A stretch of 64,000 bases of DNA. Origin: Lysobacter sp. cf310. Lineage in GTDB: Bacteria > Pseudomonadota > Gammaproteobacteria > Xanthomonadales > Xanthomonadaceae. The notes beneath the pieces were generated by a model. That model was not told the DNA's origin and searched no databases. It worked only from the letters and a program-made list of their open reading frames with translations. The stretch spans positions 868,545 through 932,544 of the forward strand of contig NZ_FOSS01000002.1 in the NCBI RefSeq assembly GCF_900114355.1. Direction: 5' to 3'. Position 1 is the first letter of the stretch. Every line of letters begins with the position of its first letter. This document shows positions 55,284 to 64,000 of this stretch, piece by piece. A program made the position numbers and the translations under genes.

Positions 55284-57437
55284 TTATTCGGCCGGCAACT
55301 GCATTTCCTTGAGCAGGTGCGGGGCCGGATAGACCTTGGCCAGCAGCCAGCGCAGGTAGCGCATGTCGACGTGGATGGCGCGCTTGTAGCGCGGATCGAA
55401 CATCCAGCTGGCGCTCACCGCTTCCCAGTTGCTGTCGAAATTCAAGCCGATCAGCTTGCCGTGCGCGTCCAGCACCGGCGAGCCGGAATTGCCGCCGGTG
55501 GTGTCCAGGTTGGTCAGGAAATCGACGGTCTGGGTCTTGAGCTCGGGATCGACGGTGCTGCCGAAATCGCCCTTGGCGATCGCTCCGCGCAAAGTCGCCG
55601 GCGCGTCGAACGGATCCGCGCCGGTGTGCTTCTCGACGATGCCCTGCACCGTGGTCAACGGGCGGTAGCGCACGCCGTCGCGCGGGTCCATCGCGCTGAC
55701 CTTGCCGTAGCTCACGCGCAAGGTGGAATTGGCATCCGGATAGACCGCGCGGCCCTGCGATCGGCGGAAGCCGATCAAGGCGCGCATGTAGGCCGGGCGC
55801 AGGCGCAGCAGCTCGCCCTCGCGGGTCTTGCTGTCCTGTTCCAGGCGCAGCAGCGCCGGCATCAGCGCGGCGGCGGCCCTGAGCAGGCTGTCGTCGGAGG
55901 CCTGCAATTCGGCGGCCGGTGCGTTCATCAGGCGCAGGCGTTCGGCTTCGTCGCCGAGTTTGGTGCCGGCGTACAAGGTGTCGAGCGCGGCTTGCAGTCC
56001 GTCCGCATCGCCGCCCGCGAACACCGCGTCGAACTCGGCGACGCGCTGGTCCTTGGGCAGGCCCTGGTACTGGATCAGCAGGTCGCGCAGCAGCTGCTTC
56101 TCGACGTTCGGCGCGTAACGGCGCTGGACCTGCTTGAGCTGGCCGGCGATCAGGGTTTCGTCGCGCTGCTGATAGCCGGACTCGCGCTGCGCGTCAGGCT
56201 TGGCGCGCTCGGCCGCCAGTCGCTGCAAGGTGATCGCGGCGCGCAGCAGTTGGCTCTGGCTGCGGATCGCGGTCAGCAGCTGGTCGCGCTCGGCGGTCTT
56301 GGCGGCCGCGTCCAGCACCTTCTGCGCGGCGTCGATGTCGGCGCGGATCGTCTTGGCGTCGCGCTGCTGGCCCAGCCAGGCCAGCATCGCGGCTTCGTCC
56401 TGCGCGCGCACGCGCACCGCGTCGCTGCGGCGCAAGCCGTCGAGCTCGCCCTGGGCGCGCTTGAGGGTGTTCTTGGCGCTGGCGACCTGGGCCGCGTACA
56501 GCACCTTGGTGGCGGGATCGCTGGCGGTGGCGCGCTCGATCACGCCAATCGTGCGATCGAACAGCGCCACCCGCGAGGGCAGCTGCCATTCGATCTGCTG
56601 CTTGAATTCCGAGGCCATGCGATGACGGAAGGTCACGCCCGGATAGCCGGCCAGCATCGCGTAATCGCCTTCGCGCACCGGATCGGTGGACACCTGCAGA
56701 TGACCCGGCGGCTGGTAGGGCACGTTGTCGGGCGAGTAGTCGGCGGGCTTGCCGTCGCGGCCGACGTAGGCGCGCAACAAGGTGAAGTCGCCGCTGTGGC
56801 GCGGCCACACGAAGTTGTCGATCTCGTCGCCGTAATTGCCGATGCTGTTGGGCGGCGCATAGACCAGGCGGATGTCGCGCAGTTCGAGCTGGCGGATCAA
56901 ATAGAAGTCGGTGCCGTAGTACATGTTGGCGACGCTGCAGCGCACGCCCGGCTCGCGCTCGCAGTCGGCCACCGCGGCCTTGGTCGCCGCGTCGACCGCG
57001 TCGTAATAGGCGCGGCCGCGCTTGCCGCGCGCGTCGGCGAGGATGCGGTCGGTGATCTTGTCGAAGCCGGTGGTGACCAGCACGCGGTAGTCGGGATTGG
57101 CTGGCAGCTCGGCGGCGCGGTCGGCGGCGATATAGCCCTGGCCGATCAGGTCGCGCTCGGGCTTGGAGTTGTACTGGATCACCCCGAAGGCGACGTGGTG
57201 GTTGGTCAGCACCAGGCCGTCGGCGGACACGAAGGCGCCGGTGGCGCCGCCGACCTTGACCACGGCGTTCATCGGCGGCTTGGCCAGTTCGGCCAGGTCG
57301 CCCGGCTGGCCCTGGAACCCGGCCGCGCGCAGCTGTCCGGCGATCTCCGGCAATTGCGAGGGCATCCACATGCCTTCGTCGGAGTGGGCGGGCGCGGCGC
57401 ACAGGGCCAGGGACAGGGCTAACAGACGGGGGCGCAT
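55284..57437 (-). CDS. S46 family dipeptidyl-peptidase, DPP11-like
   Basis: 717 residues, signal peptide to about 20. Homologous to the downstream peptidase, with [13 protein letters not shown] (His), [14 protein letters not shown] (Asp), and [13 protein letters not shown] (Ser651). The residue 18 after the serine is serine (669) rather than glycine. Serine or arginine at this site is what is known to mark acidic-specific DPP11 enzymes (Asp/Glu at P1). So the two neighbours probably have complementary specificity. The open frame runs far upstream, but ATG at 57437 gives the signal peptide and the shared start [10 protein letters not shown]. Confidence 0.93.
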   Translation of the reverse strand: MRPRLLALSLALCAAPAHSDEGMWMPSQLPEIAGQLRAAGFQGQPGDLAELAKPPMNAVVKVGGATGAFVSADGLVLTNHHVAFGVIQYNSKPERDLIGQGYIAADRAAELPANPDYRVLVTTGFDKITDRILADARGKRGRAYYDAVDAATKAAVADCEREPGVRCSVANMYYGTDFYLIRQLELRDIRLVYAPPNSIGNYGDEIDNFVWPRHSGDFTLLRAYVGRDGKPADYSPDNVPYQPPGHLQVSTDPVREGDYAMLAGYPGVTFRHRMASEFKQQIEWQLPSRVALFDRTIGVIERATASDPATKVLYAAQVASAKNTLKRAQGELDGLRRSDAVRVRAQDEAAMLAWLGQQRDAKTIRADIDAAQKVLDAAAKTAERDQLLTAIRSQSQLLRAAITLQRLAAERAKPDAQRESGYQQRDETLIAGQLKQVQRRYAPNVEKQLLRDLLIQYQGLPKDQRVAEFDAVFAGGDADGLQAALDTLYAGTKLGDEAERLRLMNAPAAELQASDDSLLRAAAALMPALLRLEQDSKTREGELLRLRPAYMRALIGFRRSQGRAVYPDANSTLRVSYGKVSAMDPRDGVRYRPLTTVQGIVEKHTGADPFDAPATLRGAIAKGDFGSTVDPELKTQTVDFLTNLDTTGGNSGSPVLDAHGKLIGLNFDSNWEAVSASWMFDPRYKRAIHVDMRYLRWLLAKVYPAPHLLKEMQLPAE

Positions 57438-57527
57438 GGTCGATCCGGAGCGGAGGGAAGCGGCGACGATAGGCGATGCGGACCGGACCGGGCAAACCCG
57501 GACCGGCCCCGGCGCGGGTCGGGGGCG

Positions 57528-57533
57528 TATAAT
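57528..57533 (+). promoter_or_regulatory. candidate -10 box of tdh
   Basis: TATAAT, a perfect -10 hexamer in very GC-rich surroundings, 49 bases before the tdh start. No matching -35 is seen at the usual distance, so it may depend on an activator or an extended -10 (GCGTATAAT). Confidence 0.5.
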
Positions 57534-57581
57534 TTCGGCCTCTTTCCGCGCCTCCGCGCGGCACTCGAAGGCAAGCACCCC

Positions 57582-58616
57582 ATGACGCAAACGATGAAGG
57601 CATTGGTCAAGCGCGAAGCCGGCAAGGGCATCTGGATGGAACAGGTGCCGGTGCCCGCGCCGGGCCCGAACGAGGTCCTGATCAAGCTCGAGAAGACCGC
57701 GATCTGCGGCACCGACCTGCACATCTATCTGTGGGACGAGTGGAGCCAGCGCACCATCAAGCCCGGCCTGGTGATCGGCCACGAGTTCGTCGGCCGCGTG
57801 GTCGAGCTCGGCGCCGGCGTGTCCGGCTACACGATCGGCCAGCGCGTCTCCGCCGAAGGCCACATCGTCTGCGGGCATTGCCGCAACTGCCGCGCCGGCC
57901 GCCAGCACCTGTGCCCGAACACCACCGGCATCGGCGTGAACCGCAACGGCGCGTTCGCCGAGTACATCGTGATGCCGGCCAGCAACTTGTGGCCGATTCC
58001 CGACCAGATCCCCAGCGAGCTGGCCGCGTTCTTCGATCCCTACGGCAACGCCGCGCACTGCGCGCTGGAATTCGACGTGGTCGGCGAGGACGTGCTGATC
58101 ACCGGCGCGGGCCCGATCGGCATCATCGCCGCCGGCATCTGCAAGCACATCGGCGCGCGCAACGTGGTGGTCACCGACGTCAACGACTTCCGCCTCAAGC
58201 TGGCCGCCGACATGGGCGCCACCCGCGTGGTCAACGTCGCCAACCAGTCGCTGAAGGACGTGATGGCCGACCTGCACATGGAAGGCTTCGACGTGGGCCT
58301 GGAGATGAGCGGCAATCCGCGCGCCTTCAACGACATGCTCGACTGCATGTACCACGGCGGCAAGATCGCCATGCTCGGCATCATGCCCAAGGGCGCCGGC
58401 GTGGACTGGGACAAGATCATCTTCAAGGGCCTGACCCTGCACGGCATGTACGGCCGCAAGATGTACGAGACCTGGTACAAGATGACCCAACTGGTGCTGT
58501 CGGGCTTCCCGCTCGGCAAGGTGCTCACCCATCAGCTGCCGATCGACGACTTCCAGAAGGGCTTCGACCTGATGGAAACCGGCAAGGCCGGCAAGGTCGT
58601 GTTGAGCTGGAATTAG
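57582..58616 (+). CDS. tdh: L-threonine 3-dehydrogenase
   Basis: 344 residues. Oxidises threonine to 2-amino-3-ketobutyrate with NAD+. Catalytic zinc Cys in [11 protein letters not shown] (about 38), GHEFVG, structural zinc cysteines in [15 protein letters not shown] (about 93-107), and the NAD-binding [10 protein letters not shown]. The length is the same as in E. coli. It is followed by kbl, the next enzyme, 133 bases later with an inverted repeat between them. Confidence 0.97.
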   Translation: MTQTMKALVKREAGKGIWMEQVPVPAPGPNEVLIKLEKTAICGTDLHIYLWDEWSQRTIKPGLVIGHEFVGRVVELGAGVSGYTIGQRVSAEGHIVCGHCRNCRAGRQHLCPNTTGIGVNRNGAFAEYIVMPASNLWPIPDQIPSELAAFFDPYGNAAHCALEFDVVGEDVLITGAGPIGIIAAGICKHIGARNVVVTDVNDFRLKLAADMGATRVVNVANQSLKDVMADLHMEGFDVGLEMSGNPRAFNDMLDCMYHGGKIAMLGIMPKGAGVDWDKIIFKGLTLHGMYGRKMYETWYKMTQLVLSGFPLGKVLTHQLPIDDFQKGFDLMETGKAGKVVLSWN

Positions 58617-58622
58617 TGAAGC

Positions 58623-58706
58623 AGGAGTGAGCGTGGAGAAGTGAGGAGCGAGTAACAGCCTCCTCGCCAGCTCTCGCTCACTTCTCACTCCTCCACGCTC
58701 ACTCCT
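58623..58706. repeat. inverted repeat between tdh and kbl
   Basis: AGGAGTGAGCGTGGAG (58623-58638) pairs perfectly with CTCCACGCTCACTCCT (58691-58706), and GAGAAGTGAG with CTCACTTCTC inside. An 84-base structure with a purine-rich left arm and pyrimidine-rich right arm. It lies inside an expected operon, so it may set the ratio of the two mRNAs. A similar GAGTGAG-type repeat is seen in relatives. Confidence 0.88.
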
Positions 58707-58749
58707 CGTTCCTAGCTCCACCCCCTATCCAATCGCGGCCATCCCCACC

Positions 58750-59943
58750 ATGTCCCTGACCCAGCGTTACGCCGACACCCTCGACGAAATCCGCGCCGCC
58801 GGACTGTTCAAGTCCGAGCGCGTGATCACCAGTCCGCAGTCGGCCGAGATCACCCTCGCCGACGGCCGCACGGTGCTGAACTTCTGCGCCAACAACTATC
58901 TGGGCCTGGCCGACCATCCGGAGGTGATCCAGGCGGCCAAGGACGCGCTGGACACTCACGGTTTCGGCATGGCCTCGGTGCGCTTCATCTGCGGCACCCA
59001 GGACCTGCACAAGCAGCTTGAGAAGACCATCGCGGACTTCTTCGGCACCGAAGACACCATCCTGTATGCGGCCTGCTTCGACGCCAACGGCGGCCTGTTC
59101 GAGCCGCTGCTGGACGAGAACGACGCGATCATCTCCGACGCGCTCAACCACGCCTCGATCATCGACGGCGTGCGCCTGTGCAAGGCCAAGCGGTTCCGCT
59201 ACGCCAACTGCGACATGGCCGATCTGGAGCGGCAGCTGCAGGCCGCCGACGCGGCCGGCTGCAAGACCAAGCTGATCACCAGCGACGGCGTGTTCTCGAT
59301 GGACGGCTTCATCGCGCCACTGGACGAGATCGTCGCCCTGGCGCGCAAGTACAACGCCCTGGTGCATATCGACGAATGCCACGCCACCGGCTTCCTCGGC
59401 GCCAGCGGCCGCGGCTCGGCCGAGGTCAAGGGCGCGATGGACGGCATCGACATCTATACCGGCACCCTGGGCAAGGCCATGGGCGGCGCGCTCGGCGGCT
59501 TCACCACCGCCAGGAAGGAAGTGATCGAACTGCTGCGCCAGCGTTCGCGCCCCTACCTGTTCTCCAACTCGCTGCCGCCGCACGTGGTCGCGGCCGGCAT
59601 CAAGGCCTTCGAAATGCTGTCGGCCGCCGGCGAGCTGCGCGAGCGTCTGGCCGAGAACACCGCTTACTTCCGCGAGCGGATGACCCAGGCCGGCTTCGAC
59701 ATCAAGCCCGGCGTGCACCCGATCGCCCCGGTGATGCTGTACGACGCGCCGCTGGCGCAGAAGTTCGCCGCGCGCCTGCTCGAAGAGGGCATCTACGCGA
59801 TCGGCTTCTTCTTCCCCGTCGTGCCGCAGGGCCAGGCGCGCATCCGCACCCAGATGTCGGCCGCGCACACCCGCGAGCACCTGGACCGCGCGATCGCGGC
59901 GTTCGTGAAGATCGGCCGCGAACTGGGCGTGATCGCGGCCTGA
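58750..59943 (+). CDS. kbl: glycine C-acetyltransferase (2-amino-3-ketobutyrate CoA ligase)
   Basis: 397 residues. PLP enzyme that splits 2-amino-3-ketobutyrate with CoA to glycine and acetyl-CoA. Seen: [14 protein letters not shown] at the start, [21 protein letters not shown], the aspartate in [10 protein letters not shown], and the PLP lysine in [15 protein letters not shown]. Full length. With tdh it makes the threonine-to-glycine pathway. Confidence 0.98.
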   Translation: MSLTQRYADTLDEIRAAGLFKSERVITSPQSAEITLADGRTVLNFCANNYLGLADHPEVIQAAKDALDTHGFGMASVRFICGTQDLHKQLEKTIADFFGTEDTILYAACFDANGGLFEPLLDENDAIISDALNHASIIDGVRLCKAKRFRYANCDMADLERQLQAADAAGCKTKLITSDGVFSMDGFIAPLDEIVALARKYNALVHIDECHATGFLGASGRGSAEVKGAMDGIDIYTGTLGKAMGGALGGFTTARKEVIELLRQRSRPYLFSNSLPPHVVAAGIKAFEMLSAAGELRERLAENTAYFRERMTQAGFDIKPGVHPIAPVMLYDAPLAQKFAARLLEEGIYAIGFFFPVVPQGQARIRTQMSAAHTREHLDRAIAAFVKIGRELGVIAA

Positions 59944-60027
59944 GCCGCGTCGCGGCGCCGCAAGGGCGCCGCTTGCGACCGGGCCGCCGCACTGCGGCGA
60001 CCCGGCGCACGACAGAACCGCCGCGAC

Positions 60028-60519
60028 TTACTGCGCGGCCGCCATTTCCAGCGCGCACTGCTGCAGGCTCTGGGTGAGCTGCTGGATCGAGATCTGGGCC
60101 TGGATCCGGCTCTGATACGAGGTCGGCTGCTGCGCCAGCACCGACAACTGCACCGACAGCTGCAGCGATTCCAGGCTGGCGAGCTCGCTGTAGGCCACGG
60201 CGCGCTCTTGCGGCGCGCGATGCACGAACTGGCCGTTGTTGAGCGTGGCGGTGTTCTCCATCTTGAGCTGCATCACGCTCATGTTGAGCAGCTGCGCATT
60301 GACCTGGGCGGCGCTGAAGGCTTGGCGCGCCTGAGTCACGTGGCCGGCGTTGAGGTGGGCCTCGGCCACTTGGAACTGCAGCTTCACCTGCATGAAGTTG
60401 AGCTGCGCCATCTGCATATGCTGGTTGGCGGCGGTGGGATCGGCCAGGGCCAGCGGGCTGGCGATCAGCAGCAGGGACAGCAGCAGGGCCTGGATCGCGG
60501 AATAGGTGTTACGAAGCAT
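60028..60519 (-). CDS. small secreted helical protein, unknown
   Basis: 163 residues. Signal peptide (LLLSLLLIASPLALA, cleaved near residue 26). The mature part is nearly all alpha-helix and unusually rich in Gln, Met, Leu and Ala, with two heptad-like stretches (MQMAQLNFMQVKLQFQVAEAHLNAG and SRIQAQISIQQLTQSLQQC). A helical bundle or coiled coil in the periplasm is the simplest picture. AAGGAG lies before the start codon. It has no clear relatives that I recognise. The region upstream is filled with repeats. Confidence 0.72.
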   Translation of the reverse strand: MLRNTYSAIQALLLSLLLIASPLALADPTAANQHMQMAQLNFMQVKLQFQVAEAHLNAGHVTQARQAFSAAQVNAQLLNMSVMQLKMENTATLNNGQFVHRAPQERAVAYSELASLESLQLSVQLSVLAQQPTSYQSRIQAQISIQQLTQSLQQCALEMAAAQ

Positions 60520-60810
60520 GGTTCTCTCCTTGAGATTCGGGGGAAGCGCGCGTGCGCGCGCGGCGACGCCGCGCCGAGCAGGGTCGGTGCGGATCGCATC
60601 GGTTGAGTCGATGCCGGCATCCTCGACGGATCGCGGGATCCGGGCCGGCTGGCCACCTCCTTGTGTCGATAGCCGGGTCCTTCATGGACCCGGTGGGCGC
60701 TGCGACGCGGTGTGCGTCGGCTCGGCGCCGCGAGGCCCGAGACTAGCCCAGGGATGCGAGACGCGGCCAGTGCCCGTGGGCTCGCGCCCGATTAGGCAAA
60801 GATGCGATGG
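60520..60810. other. intergenic DNA upstream of the tandem repeat
   Basis: No gene is seen. It holds the promoter of the minus-strand helical protein gene and enters the repeat block at 60815. Two palindromic words, GGATCGCGGGATCC-like around 60630, are weak. Confidence 0.5.
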
Positions 60811-60814
60811 CGCA

Positions 60815-61400
60815 TGAAACTTGCGTCGCGCGTGCGGCTCAATCGCGGCTTACGCCGCTCCTACAGAAGGCGTTGCGTCGCGCTGGCGGTCCCCGTTTGA
60901 GAAGGGGGATGGACGGGAGGTTGGCGCTTGGATCCGCGTCTGCGGTTCGGTCGCGGCTTTTAACCGAAGGAGCCCCGGCGGGACGCCGCTCCTATCCCAC
61001 AGCGGTGCTGCGCTATGGGATTCATGCTTTTGATTCCTGTGGGAGCGGCGTAGGCCGCGATGGCGCGCCGTGAAACTTGCGTCGCGCGCGTGGCCCAATC
61101 GCGGCTTACGCCGCTCCCACAGAAGGCGTTGCGTCGCGCTGGCCGTCCCCGTTTGAGGAGGGGCATGGACGGGAGGTTGGCGCTTGGATCCGCGTCTGCG
61201 GTTCGGTCGCGGCTAATGACCGACGAAGTCCCTGTGGGACGCCGCTCCTACCCAAAGCGGTGCTGCGCTGTGGGACTCATGCTTTTGATTTCTGTGGGAG
61301 CGGCGTAAGCCGCGATGGCACACCGGTGAAACTTGCGTCGCGCGTGTGGCCCAATCGCGGCTTACGCCGCTCCCACAGAAGGCGTTGCGTTGCGCTCGTC
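60815..61400. repeat. 256-bp tandem repeat, 2.3 units, built from interspersed palindromes
   Basis: The string TGAAACTTGCGTCGCGCG occurs at 60815, 61071 and 61327, exactly 256 bases apart each time. Each unit carries an inverted palindrome (GGCTTACGCCGCTCC), a CCCGTTTGAGAAGGGGGATG segment, GGATCCGCGTCTGCGGTTCG, a further GGGACGCCGCTCC half, and a forward palindrome (GGAGCGGCGTAAGCC). Two full units and the first 75 bases of a third are present. The unit is not a multiple of three and no gene is implied. Confidence 0.93.
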
Positions 61401-61440
61401 CCCTCCACCCTTCAAAAAAAGGGGGATCGAGGGGATTTGC
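61401..61440. repeat. CCCCTCCACCCTTC hairpin repeat
   Basis: Truncated third unit passes into CCCTCCACCCTTCAAAAAAAGGGGGATCGAGGGG, a CCCCTC...GAGGGG stem of the same class as the hairpin at 41731. It ends just before the stop of the next gene. Confidence 0.7.
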
Positions 61441-61470
61441 GCTTCCGCGAACGCGAATGCGTGCGAGGCG

Positions 61471-61977
61471 TCAGCGCTCGCGCGCGATGCGGCGGCGCTT
61501 GTCTTCCTTGCGCACCGGCGTCGGCGCGCCTTTGGCCACGCGCACGCCCTTGGCCTTCATCCAGGCGTCGAACTCGTCGGCGGTCATGCGCTTGCCGTTC
61601 TGCTCCATGTTGAAGCGCCAGGGCGTGTTGTCGTAACGGGTCTTGGGCTTGTAGGCCGCGGGTGCGGCGGTGTCGGCTTTGGCCTCGCCGCCGCGCTTGC
61701 GCTTGTCGCGGCGCGCGGTCAGTTGCGTGCATGCGCCCAGCGGCGACGGCGCCAGCGAAGGCGACAAGGCTTCGGCTTGGCCGAAGGCCTGCGCGAGCGC
61801 CCCGCCCGTCCCTGCGCTCGCGCGCCGCGCCAGCCTGGGCGAGGCGGCCGCCGGCTCCAGCAACAGCGCAACTTCGGCCTGCACCGCCGCAACGTCGCCG
61901 GCGCCGCAAGGCCGTTCCTGCGCAGCCAAGCCGTTCGCGCACAGCAGCAGGAATACCGCCATCGTGATCTTGCGCAT
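61471..61977 (-). CDS. secreted protein with C-terminal TPWRF/ADEF module, paralog 1
   Basis: 168 residues with a signal peptide (MAVFLLLCANGLAA, to about 20). The N-terminal half is Ala-rich with a basic, low-complexity stretch (RRDKRKRGGEAKAD). Residues 108-152 form a 45-residue module with the pattern PKTxxDNTPWRF, GKRMTADEF, and AWMKAKGVRVAKGAP; the last 16 residues are very basic. The module is 39/45 identical to one in the gene at 63021. It is unrelated to any family that I can name. It follows the rlu-like gene on the same strand after 229 bases. Confidence 0.75.
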   Translation of the reverse strand: MRKITMAVFLLLCANGLAAQERPCGAGDVAAVQAEVALLLEPAAASPRLARRASAGTGGALAQAFGQAEALSPSLAPSPLGACTQLTARRDKRKRGGEAKADTAAPAAYKPKTRYDNTPWRFNMEQNGKRMTADEFDAWMKAKGVRVAKGAPTPVRKEDKRRRIARER

Positions 61978-62206
61978 CTCGCACACTCCCCAAGTCCGGC
62001 CATCGGTCCCGGAGGAGTCTAGGTGCGCACTTCGCAACTCAAAGGTGGTAAACGGTGCGCTCCGGCACAGTCCCGCGCAAACGCATCGGCCGATGTCGCG
62101 ATCGCGGCGCGCGCGCACGTCGCGATGCCGCAGCGGCGCACGTTTTTTTCGGGCAGGCGACGCGTCGGTTCAGCGTTCGCGGCGATGCGGTCGACGCGAA
62201 TGCGCG
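61978..62206. other. intergenic DNA between paralog 1 and the pseudouridine synthase
   Basis: 229 bases; no gene. It holds the upstream region of paralog 1. Repeated GCGCGCGC runs around 62100-62125 are simple-sequence drift. Confidence 0.4.
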
Positions 62207-62953
62207 TCAGCGCGAGAGTTGCGCAAGCTCGGACTCGCTGAGCATCCGCCACTGGCCCTTGCCGAGCTCGCCCAGGGCGAGTTCGCCGATCGCGACCCGC
62301 AGCAGACGCAGCACGCCGATGTCGAACGCGGCCAGCAGGCGGCGGATCTGGCGGTTGCGGCCTTCGTCCAGCACGATCTCCAGCCAGGCGTTCTTCTCGC
62401 CGCTACGCAGCAGGCGCGCGGACTTGGCGCGCAGCGCCACGCCGTCCTCGACCACGCCGGCGACCAGCGCCGCGAGCGCGGCCTCGTCGGGAATCGTGTC
62501 GATCTGGACGTGATAGGTCTTGTCCGGCCCGTGCTCGGGATCGGTGATGCGCGCAGCCCATTCGGGATCGTTGCAGAACAGCAGCAGGCCTTCGCTGGCC
62601 TGATCCAGACGCCCCACCGGCGCCAACCAGGGCAAGGGCGCGCCCTGCCACCGGGCGCCGTCGAGGCAACGGTAGACGGTGTCGCGGCCGCGCTCGTCGC
62701 GGGCGGTGGTGACCAGGCCGCGCGGCTTGTTGAGCATCAGGTACAGGCGCGGCGCCTGATCGATGTCGCGGCCGTCGACGGCGATGCGCGGGCGCGCGCG
62801 CGGGCCGCTGGAAATAGGGAATTCGGGATCGCGCACCACCCGTCCGTCGACCGCGACGCGGCCGGCGGCGATCCAGCGCGCGGCTTCGGTGCGCGAGCAC
62901 AGGCCCTGCTTGGACAGCACGCGGGCGAGGCCGTGGCGGGGCGTGGTGGTCAT
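62207..62953 (-). CDS. RsuA/RluB/RluE-family 23S/16S rRNA pseudouridine synthase
   Basis: 248 residues. N-terminal S4 RNA-binding fold (ARVLSKQGLCSRTEAARWIAAGRVAVDG) and the pseudouridine synthase domain, with KPRGLVTT and the catalytic aspartate in GRLDQASEGLLLF. The final ELALGELGKGQWR matches the family. It modifies a uridine in rRNA; which of RluB, RluE, RluF or RsuA it corresponds to cannot be said. It is flanked on both sides by the two module proteins, on the same strand. Confidence 0.93.
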   Translation of the reverse strand: MTTTPRHGLARVLSKQGLCSRTEAARWIAAGRVAVDGRVVRDPEFPISSGPRARPRIAVDGRDIDQAPRLYLMLNKPRGLVTTARDERGRDTVYRCLDGARWQGAPLPWLAPVGRLDQASEGLLLFCNDPEWAARITDPEHGPDKTYHVQIDTIPDEAALAALVAGVVEDGVALRAKSARLLRSGEKNAWLEIVLDEGRNRQIRRLLAAFDIGVLRLLRVAIGELALGELGKGQWRMLSESELAQLSR

Positions 62954-63020
62954 GGCGGCGGCCGCGCGCGCAGCGCGGCCTCGATGGCGAAGGAGAACGA
63001 ACCGCGCGCGGACGCGGCGC

Positions 63021-63542
63021 TTACTTCTTCTTGCCCTTCTTCTCGTCCTTGGGCGCTTCGACCACCGGCGCCGGCGCCGGCGCGGGGGCCGGTGCGGCGG
63101 CGCCCGGGGCGCCCTTGGCCACGCGCACGCCCTTGGCCTTCATCCAGGCGCTGAACTCGTCGGCGGTCATGCGCTTGCCGCCCTGGCTCATGTCGAAGCG
63201 CCAGGGCGTGTTGTCGAACTGGGTCTTGGGCTTGTACGCGGCCGGATCGTTGGAGGTCGGCATGCCGCCCGCGGCCGGCTTGGCGTTGGCCAGGTTGCAG
63301 CCTTCGATGCGCATGCGCAGCAGCACGCGGTCCACCGACAGGGATTCGTCCAGGGCCTGCGAGAGCACGCCGGTGGCCGAGCCGAGCTGATAGTTGGGGG
63401 TGACCAGTTCCGGAGCGATCGGGGCGATCACGGTCGGCTGCACCGGCAGCGCGGGCGCGGTGATCGAGCCGCAGTTGCCGACTTCGGCTTGGGCGATCGT
63501 AGCGATGAACAGCAGCGGCGCTGCAGCTAGGACACGATGCAT
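63021..63542 (-). CDS. secreted protein with C-terminal TPWRF/ADEF module, paralog 2
   Basis: 173 residues, signal peptide to about 19 (PLLFIATIAQA). A middle domain with two cysteines (VGNCGSITA and RIEGCNLANA) differs from paralog 1. Residues 102-146 carry the shared 45-residue module, followed by a Pro-Ala repeat tail and a lysine-rich end (KKGKKK). Same-strand, 67 bases before the start of the pseudouridine synthase gene. The DNA of the module is near identical between the two genes, which points to recent duplication or gene conversion. Confidence 0.77.
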   Translation of the reverse strand: MHRVLAAAPLLFIATIAQAEVGNCGSITAPALPVQPTVIAPIAPELVTPNYQLGSATGVLSQALDESLSVDRVLLRMRIEGCNLANAKPAAGGMPTSNDPAAYKPKTQFDNTPWRFDMSQGGKRMTADEFSAWMKAKGVRVAKGAPGAAAPAPAPAPAPVVEAPKDEKKGKKK

Positions 63543-63693
63543 GGCGAACTTCCTCCGGTCTGGCCGTCGCGATGTCCCGACGGGGTCCGGACACGACCCA
63601 GGCAGTGTAGGCGCGGGGGCCGGATCGGACAACCGCGCATGCGCGCGTTCACCGCGGTTTCGCCGTTGCGATCACATTCCCGGCCGCGGCGCG

Positions 63694-63729
63694 CAAAAAG
63701 ACGAAGCCCGGCACGGGGCCGGGCTTCGT
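63694..63729 (-). terminator. terminator of the OmpA-family gene
   Basis: On the minus strand ACGAAGCCCGG-CCCCGTG-CCGGGCTTCGT then CTTTTTG. Eleven-base perfect stem with a T-run, 38 bases after the stop of the OmpA-family gene. Confidence 0.9.
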
Positions 63730-63766
63730 GTGTTGCGGCAGGTTCCGTAGAACCGGCTGGCGTCCC

Positions 63767-64000
63767 TTAGTTCTGGGAGTTCAGCTCGGTACGGCGGTTG
63801 ACCTCGCTCTTGCAGCCCGGGAACGCCTGGCCCTTGTCTTCCAGCGGACGGCTCTCGCCGTAGCCGTTCGGACCCGACAGACGCGCGGCGTCGACGCCGT
63901 TGCTGGTCAGGTAGTCGTACACGGTCTGAGCGCGACGCTCGGACAGCTTCTGGTTGTAGGCGTCCTTACCGCACTGGTCGGTGTGACCGGCGACTTCGAC
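63767..64000 (-). CDS. OmpA family protein, C-terminal end (partial)
   Basis: The last 77 residues of a protein that extends beyond the window. The OmpA-like peptidoglycan-binding domain reads VEVAGHTDQCGKDAYNQKLSERRAQTVYDYL, SGPNGYGESRP, and CKSEVNRRTELNSQN at the C-terminus. The key residues that bind diaminopimelate (Asp in GHTDxxG and Arg in NRRTEL) are present. The two cysteines (DQC and GCKSE) may form a disulfide. The domain anchors the outer membrane to the wall. A terminator follows. Confidence 0.93.
   Translation of the reverse strand, partial: VEVAGHTDQCGKDAYNQKLSERRAQTVYDYLTSNGVDAARLSGPNGYGESRPLEDKGQAFPGCKSEVNRRTELNSQN

Noticed and set aside
60815..61400. Insertion sequence or transposon
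   Set aside because: No transposase frame, no terminal inverted repeats bounding the array and no target duplication; the repeats are palindromic units of the family type.

Overview
The window is a GC-rich gammaproteobacterial chromosome segment. It is most likely from the Lysobacteraceae/Xanthomonadaceae and very probably Lysobacter. The pointers are strongly G/C-ending codons, the histidine-degradation genes hutU, hutF and hutI, tandem S46 dipeptidyl-peptidases, several small secreted proteins of Lysobacter type, and many copies of short interspersed palindromes (GGAGCGGCGTAAGCCGCGA type) that are abundant in this family. The genus assignment is an inference from gene content and repeat style; no rRNA gene is present. 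I see no tRNA, prophage, insertion sequence or CRISPR array.

Layout. 1-12.5 kb: a gene fragment at the left edge, a small GIY-YIG protein, a composite repeat, an enoyl-reductase-like oxidoreductase, an S4 RNA-binding protein, a CPBP protease, a CsgG/SH3 protein, an ATPase, an orphan response regulator, a periplasmic alpha-carbonic anhydrase, a lipoprotein and a MATE exporter. 13-25.8 kb: hutU with a divergent TetR regulator, an NPP-type phosphodiesterase converging on a chagasin-like protease inhibitor, an AdaA-AlkA fusion followed by Ogt, then divergent hutF and hutI and a membrane dipeptidase. 25.8-34.2 kb: a second copy of the composite repeat, ribosomal protein THX, a zinc-uptake locus (MerC-like protein and ZnuD-like receptor, divergent around a Zur-like site), a GATase-like protein of unknown role, a MarR-MFS pair, and zur behind gltX. 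34.2-51.5 kb: gltX, lpxH, a TonB-dependent receptor, a PI-PLC/ricin-B protein, then a long minus-strand housekeeping block: purF, cvpA, dedD, DUF2167, folC, two TonB-C proteins, a histidine phosphatase and serA. 51.5-64 kb: two paralogous small secreted proteins, two S46 peptidases, tdh-kbl, a 256-bp tandem repeat, an RluB/E-type pseudouridine synthase between two proteins sharing a 45-residue C-terminal module, and the end of an OmpA-family gene.

How the genes fit together. Amino-acid and peptide use dominates. Secreted or periplasmic dipeptidyl-peptidases (DPP7- and DPP11-like by their specificity residue) and a membrane dipeptidase feed amino acids to Hut (histidine) and Tdh/Kbl (threonine) degradation. 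This suits a predatory, proteolytic soil bacterium. A second theme is zinc homeostasis (Zur, ZnuD, MerC-like). The points most worth following are the dispersed element whose hairpins carry compensatory base changes, the shared TPWRF/ADEF module, the paired small secreted peptides, and the MerC-like gene facing znuD across a Zur-like site.
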